Shown here: positions 1 through 10,544 of the stretch, piece by piece
Numbering within the stretch: position 1 is the stretch's first letter
How the letters are laid out: the number at the start of each line of letters is the position of its first letter
Assembly (NCBI GenBank): GCA_027704905.1
Contig: CM051020.1
Span: 4,262,175 to 4,326,174, forward strand
Origin: Muraenolepis orangiensis
Taxonomy: Eukaryota; Chordata; Actinopteri; Gadiformes; Muraenolepididae
DNA: 64,000 nucleotides
Direction: 5' to 3'
Translations under genes and position numbers: made by a program
The notes under the pieces: generated by a model
Database searches by the model: none
The model's input: the letters and a program-made list of their open reading frames with translations, nothing else
What the model was told of the DNA's origin: nothing

Positions 1-440
1 TCAGCTGTGACTCCAGGCCATTCCCTGTGTACTTGTGTGTCAGTGCTGGCCTGCGGAATTACGGTGTGCTGTAGATGTTGCTATGAAGGCAGAACAAACC
101 GTATAATACCAGATAATACCAAAGATCTTCCACGGCTAATGTTCTCACAATACGATACGATAGTACTTTATTGGTCAGATCATGTCTGAAATTTGACTTG
201 CGTCACAGCAGCTCCTTGTGTGACATCAACAGACAAAATATCAAGACACAATACATGGAAAAACAAACATTTAACATCACAATCATTGAGAGAAAACTTT
301 ATTAACTGTGAGGATTGACTGATGCACAAAGGAGTGCTTCAGTGCTTCTTCCATTAATTATAGGAAGAACGAACTGAGGAGGCTGAGGCTCAGAGGTCGT
401 TCCATACCAGCCGGAGAGAACACACTGATTATCACGTACA
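1..440. other. no gene recognised
   Basis: Unique-looking AT-balanced sequence with only short reading frames and no family resemblance. It lies upstream of the first recognised sema5a exon and is probably intronic. Confidence 0.4.
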
Positions 441-445
441 CTACG

Positions 446-506
<61 letters not shown>
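446..506. repeat. (AC)n microsatellite
   Basis: Uninterrupted AC dinucleotides of about 60 bp. First of many long dinucleotide tracts in the window. Confidence 0.95.
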
Positions 507-507
<1 letters not shown>

Positions 508-831
508 ATTAATTTCAATTCACTCATCGCATTGATATAATTGTTATTCACGACACCAAACGCTCATAACAATTGTATGATGTTATGTTAATAACCAACT
601 CAGTGATACAGGGTAACATCTGTCTCCCGCTAGGCTGCCTACGTGGGTCGAGATAGCGTGGAATATCTTAGCCAGCTTGCCTAGCTCTTCTCTGCACAAA
701 CTGCACGCTGAACACTCACACACACCGTTGGCTGCTGCAGTGCACATGTCCTCAATCTGAAAAAACACACACATCAGCACCAGGAGCCCGCATCTGTTCT
801 CTCAAATATGGATGTGTGATGCTGAAAGCTG

Positions 832-835
<4 letters not shown>

Positions 836-886
<51 letters not shown>

Positions 887-1165
887 GTGTGTGCGTGTGT
901 GTGTATGTGTTTTCTGTGTGTCTGTGTGTGGTTGCGCGTGCTTCAGCTTGTTTGTGGTAAACACCTGGTTCATGCGCAAGTTACCTGGGTAGATGGAGAA
1001 CACACACACTTACATATACACACACACAAATACAAGCCTTTGTGTGTGCCTGCACACAAAAAGGCTTGATATTGATATTGTTCCTGCACACACAAACTCC
1101 TACATGCACACACACACACACACACACTCATGCAAACAAACACAAACACACACACAAACACACAC
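836..1165. repeat. (TG)n and (CA)n microsatellite cluster
   Basis: A (TG)n tract at about 836-890 is followed by interrupted TG and CA tracts to about 1165. The reading frames through it are only Cys/Val or Thr/His dipeptide repeats and are not genes. Confidence 0.9.
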
Positions 1166-1286
1166 ATTCACAAAAGCTAAATGAATAATACAATTTATAA
1201 TACACACAATACATAAAATTGAATGATGCATATTCCTATCCACCTAACCCTCAACGTGTCCCTCCATCCCTGTGTCCCGGTGTCAG

Positions 1287-1457
1287 TGGATGGAAGCTGG
1301 TCATGCTGGTCGCCATGGTCACACTGCTCTGTGACCTGTGGGGGGGGGCATTACATGAGGACCAGGACCTGCAGCAACCCCCCACCGGCCCACGGAGGGG
1401 ACATCTGCCTGGGTCTGCACACCGAGGAGACCCTTTGCAACACGCAGCCCTGTCCAG
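1287..1457 (+). CDS. sema5a: semaphorin-5A, thrombospondin type-1 repeat exon
   Basis: A 171-nt exon, flanked by AG (1285-1286) and GT (1458-1459), phase 1 at both ends. It encodes one TSP1 repeat: the WSCWSPWSHCSVTC core, the CGGG turn, the RTRTC strand and a closing cysteine pair (CNTQPCP). Semaphorin-5 proteins are the transmembrane semaphorins that carry TSP1 repeats outside the membrane; they bind plexins and proteoglycans in axon guidance. The choice of 5A over 5B rests on the TM/tail exon at 6642-6850 and on remembered similarity of this repeat. The 5' border could also be read a little differently, but the phase agrees with the next exon. No break is seen, and the 9-G run at 1340 keeps frame. 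Confidence 0.85.
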
Positions 1458-1694
<237 letters not shown>

Positions 1695-2119
1695 AGGCTG
1701 TTCTCATAAACGATACTTAGGATTCCTTACGAAAAAACTGTGCACATTGTTTCGTAGGAAATCGTACGTATCAACCCGGTGCGCATGCACTATAATTAGG
1801 CATTATAATATGTTTTGATAACATTTCTAGTGAGAAATGTGTGTTTTGAAGTGTTTTGATGATGTCTTCATGGTTGTCCTACGACTAAGTTTAATTTTCA
1901 TCTTGCTCCAAGCCAAGGCTACTTGCAGGTGTACTTTCACTGAGCCTTTTAAAATCATAGCATAATAACGACACAATGTATCTATGTTTAAATCATTAGT
2001 AAAGGTTTTCGGATGATACACCCTATTTTAAGGTCTTTCTACAATAAATTAGAAACATTAAGACCAGAAACTCAGACATCAGCCCCCTGTCTATCTGCCG
2101 GCTCTCCTCTGCGGATGAC
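1695..2119. other. no gene recognised
   Basis: AT-rich sequence with no long reading frame and no splice-bounded exon; intron of sema5a by position. Confidence 0.4.
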
Positions 2120-2163
2120 CTCCTTTAGTGAGGCGTCTGACGTCAGACGCCTCACTAAAGGAG
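2120..2163. repeat. perfect 44-bp palindrome centred on TGACGTCA
   Basis: The two 22-nt halves are exact reverse complements with no spacer; the left half begins CTCCTTTAGTGAGG and ends TCTGAC. The centre is TGACGTCA, the CREB/ATF site. It could form a cruciform or be a fold-back insertion. Confidence 0.95.
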
Positions 2164-2479
2164 CAGCGCTGCTGCCTGTGGCGATTAGCGCTTCGCACTC
2201 CGGAGCAAACATGGCATTTGCGCTGTAATTTAATCAGTTACTGGACCGATTAAAAAATTAAAAAAGAACACTTGTACTCCTAAACTTCCATATTCTTAAG
2301 AGAAATTCCGATTCACAACCCTTGAAATTGATTAAGAAAAACAAGTGCAATTTCAACAATTGTATCATTTACACATGCATTACATCTTCAGATCACAGTG
2401 GATCTACAAAGCAAAACATTTAGACACAGGTATTTGGAACTGAACAATATTGTATTTAACTTTATAACAAAATACACTT

Positions 2480-3124
2480 CTCAAGGTCTAAAACATATTT
2501 TAAATATGATGGTGAAGCCGTCTGTAGCCACACTGACAGCACGACTCCAGTCCACTCCGACCCTGTCCAGTGCCTCAACAAGAGCGCTAAAAATGTAATT
2601 CGCTGTAGTCAGTGTCCACCATAGGTACCAACTCAAGGAACTCCTCTGTGACCGCCAATGTGTCATCAACACCACAAATAAATATGGCCAGTTGAGCAAC
2701 ATCTGTAATGTCAGTGGTCTCATCGATTGCAACTGAAAATGCTACAAATGACTTGACTTTATTCTTCTTTTGGCTATCCATATCTGCTGGAAGATCGGCA
2801 ATCCTATCCGTCACAATATTCCGCATTAGGCTTCTCAGGTTCTCAGATTTTGACAGCAAAAGACTGGACGCATTAAAAAAGGCGGGATGATGCCATCTGC
2901 TGTTCAGTTCTGGTTCTCAGTGTAAATCGCGACTCTTACTTTTTACTTGTTTTACAGTCTATGGCACGCTCTTACTGAGACAGTGCGACTTCTAGTGGAC
3001 TGATTAGAAATAGCAGGTCCTTTTATAGAAATGTAATTTATGTTTTTCTGTAATTTTCAGACTTAGCTAATTCATGGGGCGAGCCGAGTTGGACCGCCCG
3101 CGGGCCGTATGTTTGACACCCCTG
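2480..3124 (-). mobile_element. hAT DNA transposon fragment (Charlie/GTF2IRD2-type transposase)
   Basis: On the minus strand, 2880-2510 encodes broken pieces of a hAT transposase: FVAFSVAIDETTDITDVAQL, EEFLELVPM and ALDRVGVDWSRAVSVATDG, the known order in the GTF2IRD2/ZBED5-like hAT family. The right edge, read from 3124 on the minus strand, is CAGGGGTGTCAAACATACGG, the usual hAT-Charlie terminal repeat. The 258-nt reading frame shifts after VDTDYSELHF and the element is cut off on the left, so it cannot encode a working transposase. Identity is from family resemblance. Confidence 0.8.
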
Positions 3125-3302
3125 TCTTAGATCTTGAAATGTGTTAGAATTATGCTTACACAACAATATTAACAAAATAATCTTCCAGGGGAGAATCCCC
3201 CCGGGCTACATTGTTCTGTGCTAACAATGGTTTGTGATTCATCTTGTTTCCAGACAGCCAGCTAGTAATTCAGACCCTGATATAGAATTTTTGTCCATAC
3301 AT

Positions 3303-3480
<178 letters not shown>

Positions 3481-3657
3481 CTCACAAAAAAACCCACAAA
3501 AAAACCCACTAACAGTTTACACACACACACACACCCAAGCTCATACCAGCGTAAGTACGGACGGACACACACACACAACCCCAGATCAGGAGGTCCACGG
3601 TTCTACTGTGTGCTCACGTATGGGAGCCCCTGATCCCCATCACCGTTCTACCCACAG

Positions 3658-3813
3658 AGAGTTGGTCCAGCTGGTCGGACTGGACCCGGTGCCACGGGGC
3701 CGTCTCCCAGAGGAGAGCGCGCCACTGTGTAGTCCTCTTCCCTACCGGGAACCAGTGCTCCGGAAACAGCACCGAAACCCGGCCATGCCCGCCTGACTCC
3801 AACTTCATATCAG
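3658..3813 (+). CDS. sema5a: semaphorin-5A, second TSP1-type exon
   Basis: A 156-nt exon between AG (3656-3657) and GT (3814-3815), phase 1 at both ends and so in register with 1287-1457. The product starts ESWSSWSDWTRC, passes RRARHC, and ends CSGNSTETRPCPPD, the degenerate last TSP1 repeat that precedes the membrane-proximal linker in semaphorin 5. Open throughout. The NST triplet is a possible N-glycosylation site. Confidence 0.85.
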
Positions 3814-3817
3814 GTGA

Positions 3818-3821
<4 letters not shown>

Positions 3822-3865
<44 letters not shown>

Positions 3866-4079
3866 GCTCCATAACTGATGTAAGAGAGTTACACAGTTTT
3901 CCTTCCTATTTAGTAAGCTGGGGGACTCATGCATGATTTAACGCCTCACAGCCCGACTCCACATCTCGTAGTGCCAAAGAGTCACGATTATAGATGAATA
4001 TGAGCCTGATCCCTCAGTGAATCCTGGGGAGAGAGAGACGGAGATGGAGGGATGGAGAGATGGAGATGGTAGATGGAGA

Positions 4080-4121
<42 letters not shown>

Positions 4122-4145
4122 AGGAGAGGGAGGGAGAGGGAGAGG

Positions 4146-4189
<44 letters not shown>

Positions 4190-4190
4190 C
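3822..4190. repeat. (CA)n tract and (GA)n-rich tract
   Basis: (CA)n at about 3822-3862, unique spacer, then GA/GGA-rich DNA at about 4021-4190. Intronic. Confidence 0.9.
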
Positions 4191-4220
4191 TGTGATTCGC
4201 CCCTCCAGCCATGTCTGAAC

Positions 4221-4920
4221 TGTCACGGTTATGGTGGTTGGCAGGGGGCGTGGCCAAGCCACGTGTGCTGGCGGCGCACACGCACACACCTGTCAACGAT
4301 CACCTTGTCTAATTGCTAATCACCTCACCTGGGGCATATATACTGTGACTATCCTTTACCCCGGCGTGAGGTCGTTACGTCGTACTGCACGTTGTTCCCG
4401 TCACGTCGGACATGCTGGACGGACATCGCCGCTGATGTCCCGGAGATCCAGTTCCGTTACCTATCCCGCGTCACCCGCCGGTCTCGCGTTACCCTGGTTC
4501 ATACGAGCGCCCCGGTAATTCTGATTACGTGTCTGATACCTGTCGCCTGCCTACTACTCGTTCGGTACTACGCACCTCGACCGTCCGGTGTCGAGACTTC
4601 TGTCTCGTCCCTGTTCTTCCGTCTGTCTGGTACCCGTCGCCTGCCTACTACCCGTTCGGTACTACGCACCTCGACCTCCCGGTACCCAGACTCCTCCCCC
4701 GTCCCGGACTACTCGCCGGTCTACTACCTGCCGGTACTCCGCGGATCGTCCTCCCGGTACCCTGACCCCTGGACTGTCCCGTTTACCCTTGTGTTTTGTG
4801 TGTGCTTTGAATAAAGCTTTACATATCGCTCCACTGTGTCGACGTCACACGGCCTGACGACGTCACACGACCCCCGTCTGTCGACTACAGAGGGGGGCTC
4901 ATTGGGGCCTCATCGTGACA
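4221..4920 (+). mobile_element. solo LTR with 5-bp target-site duplication
   Basis: The 700-bp unit begins TGTCACGGTT and ends CATCGTGACA, so the ends form the TG...CA inverted pair typical of LTRs (TGTCAC/GTGACA). It is flanked by identical 5-mers TGAAC at 4216-4220 and 4921-4925. Inside are a GC-rich body with an internal partial duplication, a TATATA stretch at about 4337 and an AATAAA polyadenylation signal near 4810. No internal coding region follows, so it is a solo LTR. A related LTR lies at 43399-43984. The parent family is probably Ty3/gypsy, not proven. Confidence 0.85.
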
Positions 4921-4925
4921 TGAAC

Positions 4926-6382
4926 TGGCCTTTCTCTTATGTAATGGTTCCATAATGGTTGCACCCGGAGCTAGGAAGCGACTATATATATATATACGGT
5001 ATAGTGAACAGATGAACCAGACCCCCCCCAAATCAGACACCCCCCCCCCCCATATTCCTGCAGATGTCTATTCTTTCATGGAGGGGGAAAAAGCAGTAGC
5101 TGTAAGTGTGTTACTTTGCAGTGGCTTGTCGTTGCTTGTCCACGTTGTAGAACAAGTGACACTAAACATTTGTAATGATGGGATTTACTTTATGGTTGGA
5201 TTGGATTTCATTTGGATTTCAGTGGCATCACATTTGCAAAGGCATTTGTAGGAGCCAAATGCCTCATGATTAGATATGATTTTATATCAATTCATATTTA
5301 GCTGTATTTCGACAATATTTTATTTGGTATTCATGTTTATGTATGTATTCTTATTTTGGTTAAATTTGTGTTGCGTGGGCCAAATTGGGTGCATGTTCCT
5401 TTAAGAACGGGAGAATACTTTGACTTGTTTGAGCACAGCAGTAGGGAGAGTTCTGGTGTGGTTAAAGTGGGGGAGACGGGTGGATTTATGTGGAGAACTG
5501 TGAAATTTTACGTTTTTTGAAGTGTAAATCTTTCGTGGATATATTAAAGGGTTATATTTTGGAAGGAATTTGTTTGTTTGTTATTGTTCTTGTTTTCGTT
5601 CAAATGAATGTTCATCCACCGACTGGATTACATTATGTATTATTTTATATGTATGTTATATGTACTGTACACATGCACTAGACAGTTTCCCTCACCCGAT
5701 GTATGGAATTTAACCATCGGCGGCCAATTATACACGCAGCACGTTCATCTGTCTCACGCCAAGAGATGAGGTTAGGACAGTGTTTGGAGCGTCCAAAGGT
5801 CACCATGACTCCTTTCACTGCGTCGCTAAACACGCACACACACGCGCACACACACACGCAAACACACGCACACACGCACACACACACACGCATACCAACA
5901 TGCCCATGCACATCTATGCACACACACTCTGAAAATGATTAAAATCATAATTTGACACACACACACAGCAATTGTATTTCTGAATTTGAAGTGCACACAG
6001 TGCATTAAAAGAGGCCGTTCTTTCTGTCTGATTAAAAGTGATATAATAATTAATATAATAATTTGCTCTCGTGAATACCCTTTGAAGGTCTTACCATTAC
6101 CCCCCCCCCCCCTCCCTTTTTTCTATCCAATCACTTGTCTTTTAATGGGAAATGTAGTCCATTAAGGTTCATTAGCAACGTTTTGTAGTTCATTTGTTTT
6201 TAACGAGAGACAATACTTTTCACAAACCACTTCAGGTGCCGCAGTCCTGATTAGCTTGTGGATTTTATGATAATCAGTTTCCTTCTGACTGTACGGCTTT
6301 CATATTCCCACTCACCTTCAAGGGTCCAATTTGTCTTGCTCTAATTCCTCCCCTCTTTCCTTTTCCTGCTCTTTTCCTTCAG
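4926..6382. other. intronic sequence, no gene; poly-C and (CA)n tracts
   Basis: Contains C-rich runs at about 5023-5052, a (CA)n tract at about 5829-5893 and a poly-C run at about 6101-6114. Remaining sequence is AT-rich with no recognisable protein. Confidence 0.5.
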
Positions 6383-6427
6383 AAGTCTCCATCGCCCGCT
6401 CAAGCCAGGAAGAGATTTACTGCGGAG
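6383..6427 (+). CDS. sema5a: semaphorin-5A, membrane-proximal linker exon
   Basis: A 45-nt micro-exon between a good polypyrimidine-AG and GTAAAT. With the split codons on each side it encodes EVSIARSSQEEIYCG, matching in place and character the short Ser/Glu-rich linker with one Cys between the last TSP1 repeat and the membrane segment of SEMA5A. Phase 1 in and out joins 3813 to 6642 without a shift. Confidence 0.8.
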
Positions 6428-6455
6428 GTAAATTATGTACTGCACACACTGCACT

Positions 6456-6482
6456 GTGTGTGCGTGTGTGTGTGTGTGTGTG
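6456..6482. repeat. (GT)n microsatellite
   Basis: Short TG/CG-TG tract in the intron between the linker and TM exons. Confidence 0.8.
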
Positions 6483-6641
6483 CGTGCATGCGTGCATGTA
6501 TGTGTTGTCAATCATTCCAGGGAGCTGCAATGCCCAATCTCCAATAATATGTGGAGAATTATGGAAAGAATATTCCCAGCGCTACTTTTCTTGGGGACTA
6601 TTTGGCGCCAACCTTCCCCCCCCCCCCCCCCCCCCCCCCAG

Positions 6642-6850
6642 ATTTCAACGTGTTCCACATGATGGCGGTGGGGCTGTCCAGCTCCATCCTGGGCTGCCTG
6701 GTGACCCTGCTGGTGTACTCCTACTGCCAGCGCTACCAACGTCAGTCCCACGACACCACCGTCATCCACCCGGTGTCGGCTCCTCTCAATATCAGCATCA
6801 CCAACCACATCAACAAGCTGGACGAATACGACTCGGTGGAGGCCATCAAG
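6642..6850 (+). CDS. sema5a: semaphorin-5A, transmembrane and cytoplasmic exon
   Basis: A 209-nt exon after a poly-C tract plus AG (6640-6641), ending at GTCAGC (6851). It encodes DFNVFHMMAVGLSSSIL, a single membrane helix through VTLLVYSYC, then the stop-transfer CQRYQRQS and the tail motifs HPVSAPLN, ITNHINKLDEYDSVEAIK. This tail is specific to SEMA5A and unlike SEMA5B. Ends in phase 0. The last coding exon of SEMA5A (remembered as beginning AFNKNN) was not found downstream, so the gene is incomplete here, either because the exon lies elsewhere or because the assembly is disturbed. Confidence 0.9.
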
Positions 6851-7032
6851 GTCAGCGCCGCTTTGTTTTTATTACGCTTTTTTGGTTCGGTTTTTTCGTC
6901 GTTTTTATTTTTTGGTTTACTTTGTAAAGTATTATTTGTTATTGGATGTTTATTGTTTTTGGGGGAGAGGGATAACGATGAACTTTTTCCAGCATCTTGC
7001 TGTTAATCTTTTTGCTACCACCCTGTTTTGAG

Positions 7033-7160
7033 AATTAATATATCCTCTTATAACTAAAGTCTAAATATATCATCTTATAAATAAACTGAATATATCATCT
7101 TATAACTAAAGTCTAAATATATCAGCTTTTAACTAAAGTCTAAATCAAGTCAAGTCTAAA
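7033..7160. repeat. short AT-rich tandem repeat (about 32 bp)
   Basis: About four imperfect copies of a unit containing TATAACTAAAGTCTAAATATATC, next to the 3' end of the retrotransposon below. Confidence 0.75.
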
Positions 7161-7163
7161 GTC

Positions 7164-8060
7164 TTAAACCTGAACGGCTATAACGGCAGATACCACCGAG
7201 TGATCCGTGCGTTGGTGTCCTTCATGCGGTGGAGCCACTGAAGGGGGGCGTGGTCCGAACAGAGGGTGAAGAACTGCCCCAGGAGGTATAAACATAGGGC
7301 GCTGACCGCTCACTTGATGGCCAAACATTCCTTCTCCACTGTGCTCCCCCGGACGGTCCTCGGCCTCCACCTCCTGGGTGTGTAAAAGCGGTTCTCCACA
7401 GAGGTATTTCTCAACCTGGTCAATTGCTACCTGACACTGTTTGGTCCACTGGACCGGATCTGAAGTACCCATTCGGGTGAGGTCGGTTAGGGGGCTGGTC
7501 AGCTCCGCGAAGGCGGGAAGGAACCTCCTATAATAGCCAGCCAGCCCCAGAAATTCCCTCACCTGTTTTTTCGTCTCCGGCCGTGAACACCTGCGGCCGC
7601 ACGTGACCCCCGCCCAAGTGGTCACCCAGATATCGTACCTCTCTCCGTCCAATCGCACAATTCTTCAGGTTGGCTGTAATCCCCGCCCACCTCAGACACT
7701 TGAACACCGCAGCCACCCGCTGCATGTGCTCTCGCCAGGTGTCACTATGTATAATGACGTCCTCAAGGTAGGCAGCAGCATACTCCGCATGCGGCTGCAG
7801 CACTCAATCTATAAGATGCGGGAACGTGGCTGGAGCCCCAAACAACCCAAATGGGTGTGTGCGGAATTGGTAAATATCGTAAGGGGTTGCGAAAGCCGAT
7901 TTCTCTGGAGACGCTGGTGACAAGGGAATCTGCCAGAAGCCCTTGGTTAAATCCAATGTTGAGAAAAACCTTGCAGTGCCCAACCAATCTAGGAGCTCAT
8001 CAACCCGGGGCATTAGATATGTGTCAAACTGCAACACACTATTCACTATTCACCATTCAC
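7164..8060 (-). pseudogene. gypsy reverse transcriptase / RNase H, broken
   Basis: RT blocks in order on the minus strand: FFSTLDLTKGFWQIPL, then YQFRTHPFGLFGAPATF, AYLEDVIIHSDTW, REVRYLGDHLG, QVREFLGLAGYYRRFLPAF. The RNase H end is visible as SDHAPLQWLHRMKDTN at about 7240. The YxDD box reads YLED, so the first of the two catalytic aspartates is Glu. At least three frame changes separate the blocks. Confidence 0.85.
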
Positions 8061-8299
8061 GCAGTAGTCAACACAGAAGCAAATACACCCATCGGACTTG
8101 CGCACAAGCAAGATCACTAGGGCTAGACCAGCCACTGTGTGACTCTCAGGTCCCTGCTTGGTTCCTGATCACCAGCTTGTCCCCGACTACGTCTCTGGCT
8201 GCCCCCGTCTGTGTGATATTAACAATTAATATCATTATCTGTCCGTGTGCGGCATTTGGGTCCAAACCGAATCTGTGACACTGCCACTTCGCGAGTAAT

Positions 8300-9110
8300 T
8301 TAAGAACTGAACGAGGGAAGTAATACGAGCACTTTGTCTCCCGCTGCAAACTGCCTCAGCCGCGTACCTCTCTTATAGAGGAGTTGCTGACGTTCCTGAG
8401 CCTGGAGTAAATTCTTCCGCGATAGCTGACCCAGTGTGTGTAATTTTGCCCTCAGGTCCATGACGTACTGGACCTCATTTTTACAGCCCCTTGACCCTAT
8501 CACCGGGTTTCTTTAATTAGATCCAAGACACCCCGAGGCCGCCGACCAAACAATAATTCAAAAAAGGAAAACCCTGTGTAGGCCTGAGGAACCTCCCGCA
8601 CTGCGAATAGAAGCGGGTTGAGCCATCCCAGCTGCGACTGTCTTCGTGCACGAATTTGCGCAGCATGGACTTTAACGTTCTGTTGAAGCGCTCCACCAGA
8701 CCATCAGTCTGGGTATCATACACGCTGGTCCGGTGGATTTGATCCCAAGGAACCCATAAAGTTTGCGTAGGGTCGGTGACATAAAAAAGGTGCCTTGGTC
8801 CGTTAGAATCTCCTTCGGGATTCCAACTAGGGAGATAAGCTGGAAGAGCGCCTGCGCTACGCTCTTTGCAGAGATCGAACGTAGCGGCACCGCCTCAGGA
8901 TACCGGGTGGCATAATCCACTATGACCAATGCGAAGCAGTGCCCCTGTGCACTCTGGTCTTGTGGCCCGATGAGGTCCATAGCAATCCGTTCGACGGGAC
9001 CTCCATAAGGGGTTGGGGTCGCAGCTGTGCTTTCGGGTTGGCCGGTGGGTTCACCAGCTGACATTCCCGACAGGATGCACACCACCGTCGTACATCTGGT
9101 GGCACCTCAG
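8300..9110 (-). pseudogene. gypsy integrase, broken
   Basis: Zinc-binding part CASCRECQLVNPP, then the core: IAMDLIGPQDQ (first Asp), IPKEILTDQGTFF (second Asp), QTDGLVERFNRTLK (Glu), so the D,D,E triad is present. The C-terminal part ends AAGDKVLVLLPS. Stops or shifts occur near 9105-9085, 8720 and 8510. Lies on the 5' side of the RT. Confidence 0.85.
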
Positions 9111-9224
9111 TACTAGAAGCTGGCTCACCTCCTCCCCTGACTGAGTCACCCTATATATGCCTTTATGTCCCTGATTATAATAAAATGTGGGAACGTCACG
9201 ACCACGTCAGGACGCACCCCCTGA

Positions 9225-9717
9225 CCATCAATTAGTATCACCGATCATGGGGCTCCGGGGCCAGGTGGTTGTCCGCCAAGGTCACTGCAGCCTCTAGGAC
9301 AGCCGGTGGTGTCAGGTGGTCAGCTTGGCGGTGGAGTGCGGGAGCCCCCGAAGAAACGCGTCCAATGCCACCTGCTCGACGACCTCCCACTGATCCGCTC
9401 CTCTGGCTTCAAGCTGGCTGAAGCCAGCCCCATTGGTCCCGGGCCAGCTGCCCTCAAATATGTCGAGGAACGCCTCGATGTCTCCTGGCGTCCTCCTGGG
9501 GCACAGAAGACACCCCTTGACGGAGGAGATCCTGGAGGACCGTACGCTCCTCTGATGCTTGGGTAGCCATCGCCGCCAGCTCCTGTGCCTGCTGAGATTG
9601 CAGCTGGTTCTGGTTCCTGAACCTCCGTGATCGAGCGGAAAGCTTGGCCAAGGGGAGACTCTCCCTCGTGTTCCATGGTGTCTTCAGGTCTCTGTTCAGT
9701 CGTGCAGCAGACAACAC
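9225..9717 (-). pseudogene. gypsy gag fragment
   Basis: Minus-strand pieces include a Gln-rich N-terminal helix (QNQLQSQQAQELAAMATQ) and, in other frames, segments typical of fish gypsy gag with a SCAN-like fold (for example a VALDAFLRGLPH-like block and LEAAVTLADNHLAPEP at about 9290-9250). Frame changes are frequent. Confidence 0.6.
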
Positions 9718-9839
9718 GGGGAATCAGAAGAGACCACGCTCAGGAGAGTTTTCTGGACCGAGTCCTTTTTTATTCCCGCGGACGCAGCCGCAGACCACAG
9801 GCAGCCGCTCCCTCATTACCAGTGCACCGCTTAGCCACG

Positions 9840-10075
9840 CCCCTTTCCACCACAGTAGGTTTTAAGTTTAGATTGAAATATTTCAACAGAGTCTGCTTCC
9901 TTGATTACAGGTGGCAGACTGTTCCGCAAATAGGGTGCACGGTAGGATAACTCTATTCCCTGCTGATTTTTGATTTCTTTCAAACTTTTGGGATTGATAG
10001 AAGGCAGGGGTATTGACAATATTGACCCCAGAATTGACAGGGATAGTTCATCCTGTTTTACATGGGCCTGCATTG
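9840..10075 (-). mobile_element. LINE 3' end fragment
   Basis: Minus-strand product ends with APYLRNSLPPVIKEADSVEI and FQSKLKTY, the usual C-terminal end of fish L2/Rex-type reverse transcriptases. Truncated at the 5' side. A near copy in the same orientation lies at about 11705-12060. Confidence 0.65.
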
Positions 10076-10319
10076 TTTCAGCTTCCTCGGTCTACTCTAC
10101 TCTACTACTTTTAAACAATGCAAACATGCAGTGTGTTTCGAGTGTTCAGGGGCATGTTCTGCAGTCTTGCATCCAAATGTAATTTCCCTCATGTTGTTTT
10201 GTGGTTCTCTTTTTTTTCCACCTTGTTTTTAATTCCCAGCATTACTACTTTTCTTGGGGGTTATTTGGCGCTCACCTTCTCCTCTCACCCCCCCCCCCCC
10301 CCCCTTTGGTGGTGTTCAG

Positions 10320-10528
10320 ATTTTAACGTGTTCCACATGATTGCGGTGGGGCTGACCAGCTCCATCCTGGGCTGCCTGGTGACCCTGCTGGTGTACTCCT
10401 ACTGCCAGCGCTAGCAGCGTCAGTCACACAACGTCACCTTCATCCACCCGGTGTCGGCTCCTCTCAACATCAGCATCACCAACCACATCAACAAGCTGGA
10501 CAAATACGACTCAGTTGAGGCTATCAAG
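10320..10528 (+). pseudogene. sema5a: duplicated sema5a TM/cytoplasmic exon with internal stop
   Basis: A second 209-nt copy of the exon at 6642-6850, again after a poly-C tract and AG and before GTCAGT. The product matches almost residue for residue (FNVFHMIAVGLTSSILGCL, NHINKLDKYDSVEAIK) but the codon for Tyr in CQRYQ is TAG (10412-10414). The upstream 60 bp (TACTTTTCTTGGGG...TTTGGCG) are copied too, so intron and exon were duplicated together. Either a dead tandem copy, a mutually exclusive exon that lost its frame, or an assembly duplication. K replaces E in NKLDKYD, as in mammalian SEMA5A. Confidence 0.85.
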
Positions 10529-10544
10529 GTCAGTGCCGGATATT

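Larger units (their letters stand above)
7160..9720 (-). mobile_element. Ty3/gypsy retrotransposon with Gmr1-type order (gag, integrase, RT-RNase H)
   Basis: Read on the minus strand, a gag piece (9717-9225) is followed by integrase (9110-8300) and then reverse transcriptase with RNase H (8060-7164). Ordinary Ty3/gypsy elements have integrase last. Integrase upstream of RT is the known order of Gmr1-like elements, described from Atlantic cod and other deuterostomes. The protease region was not seen, LTRs were not located, and every domain has shifts or stops, so this is a dead copy. A chance rearrangement of two ordinary elements is the alternative, less likely because all three domains are collinear and share a strand. 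Confidence 0.75.

Noticed and set aside
1287..1457. Assignment of the TSP1 exon to UNC5 or ADAMTS
   Set aside because: The phase-matched TM/tail exon at 6642-6850 is specific to semaphorin 5A.
3190..3240. Short CCCCCCGGGC stretch as a promoter
   Set aside because: No start site, no other motif, intronic position.
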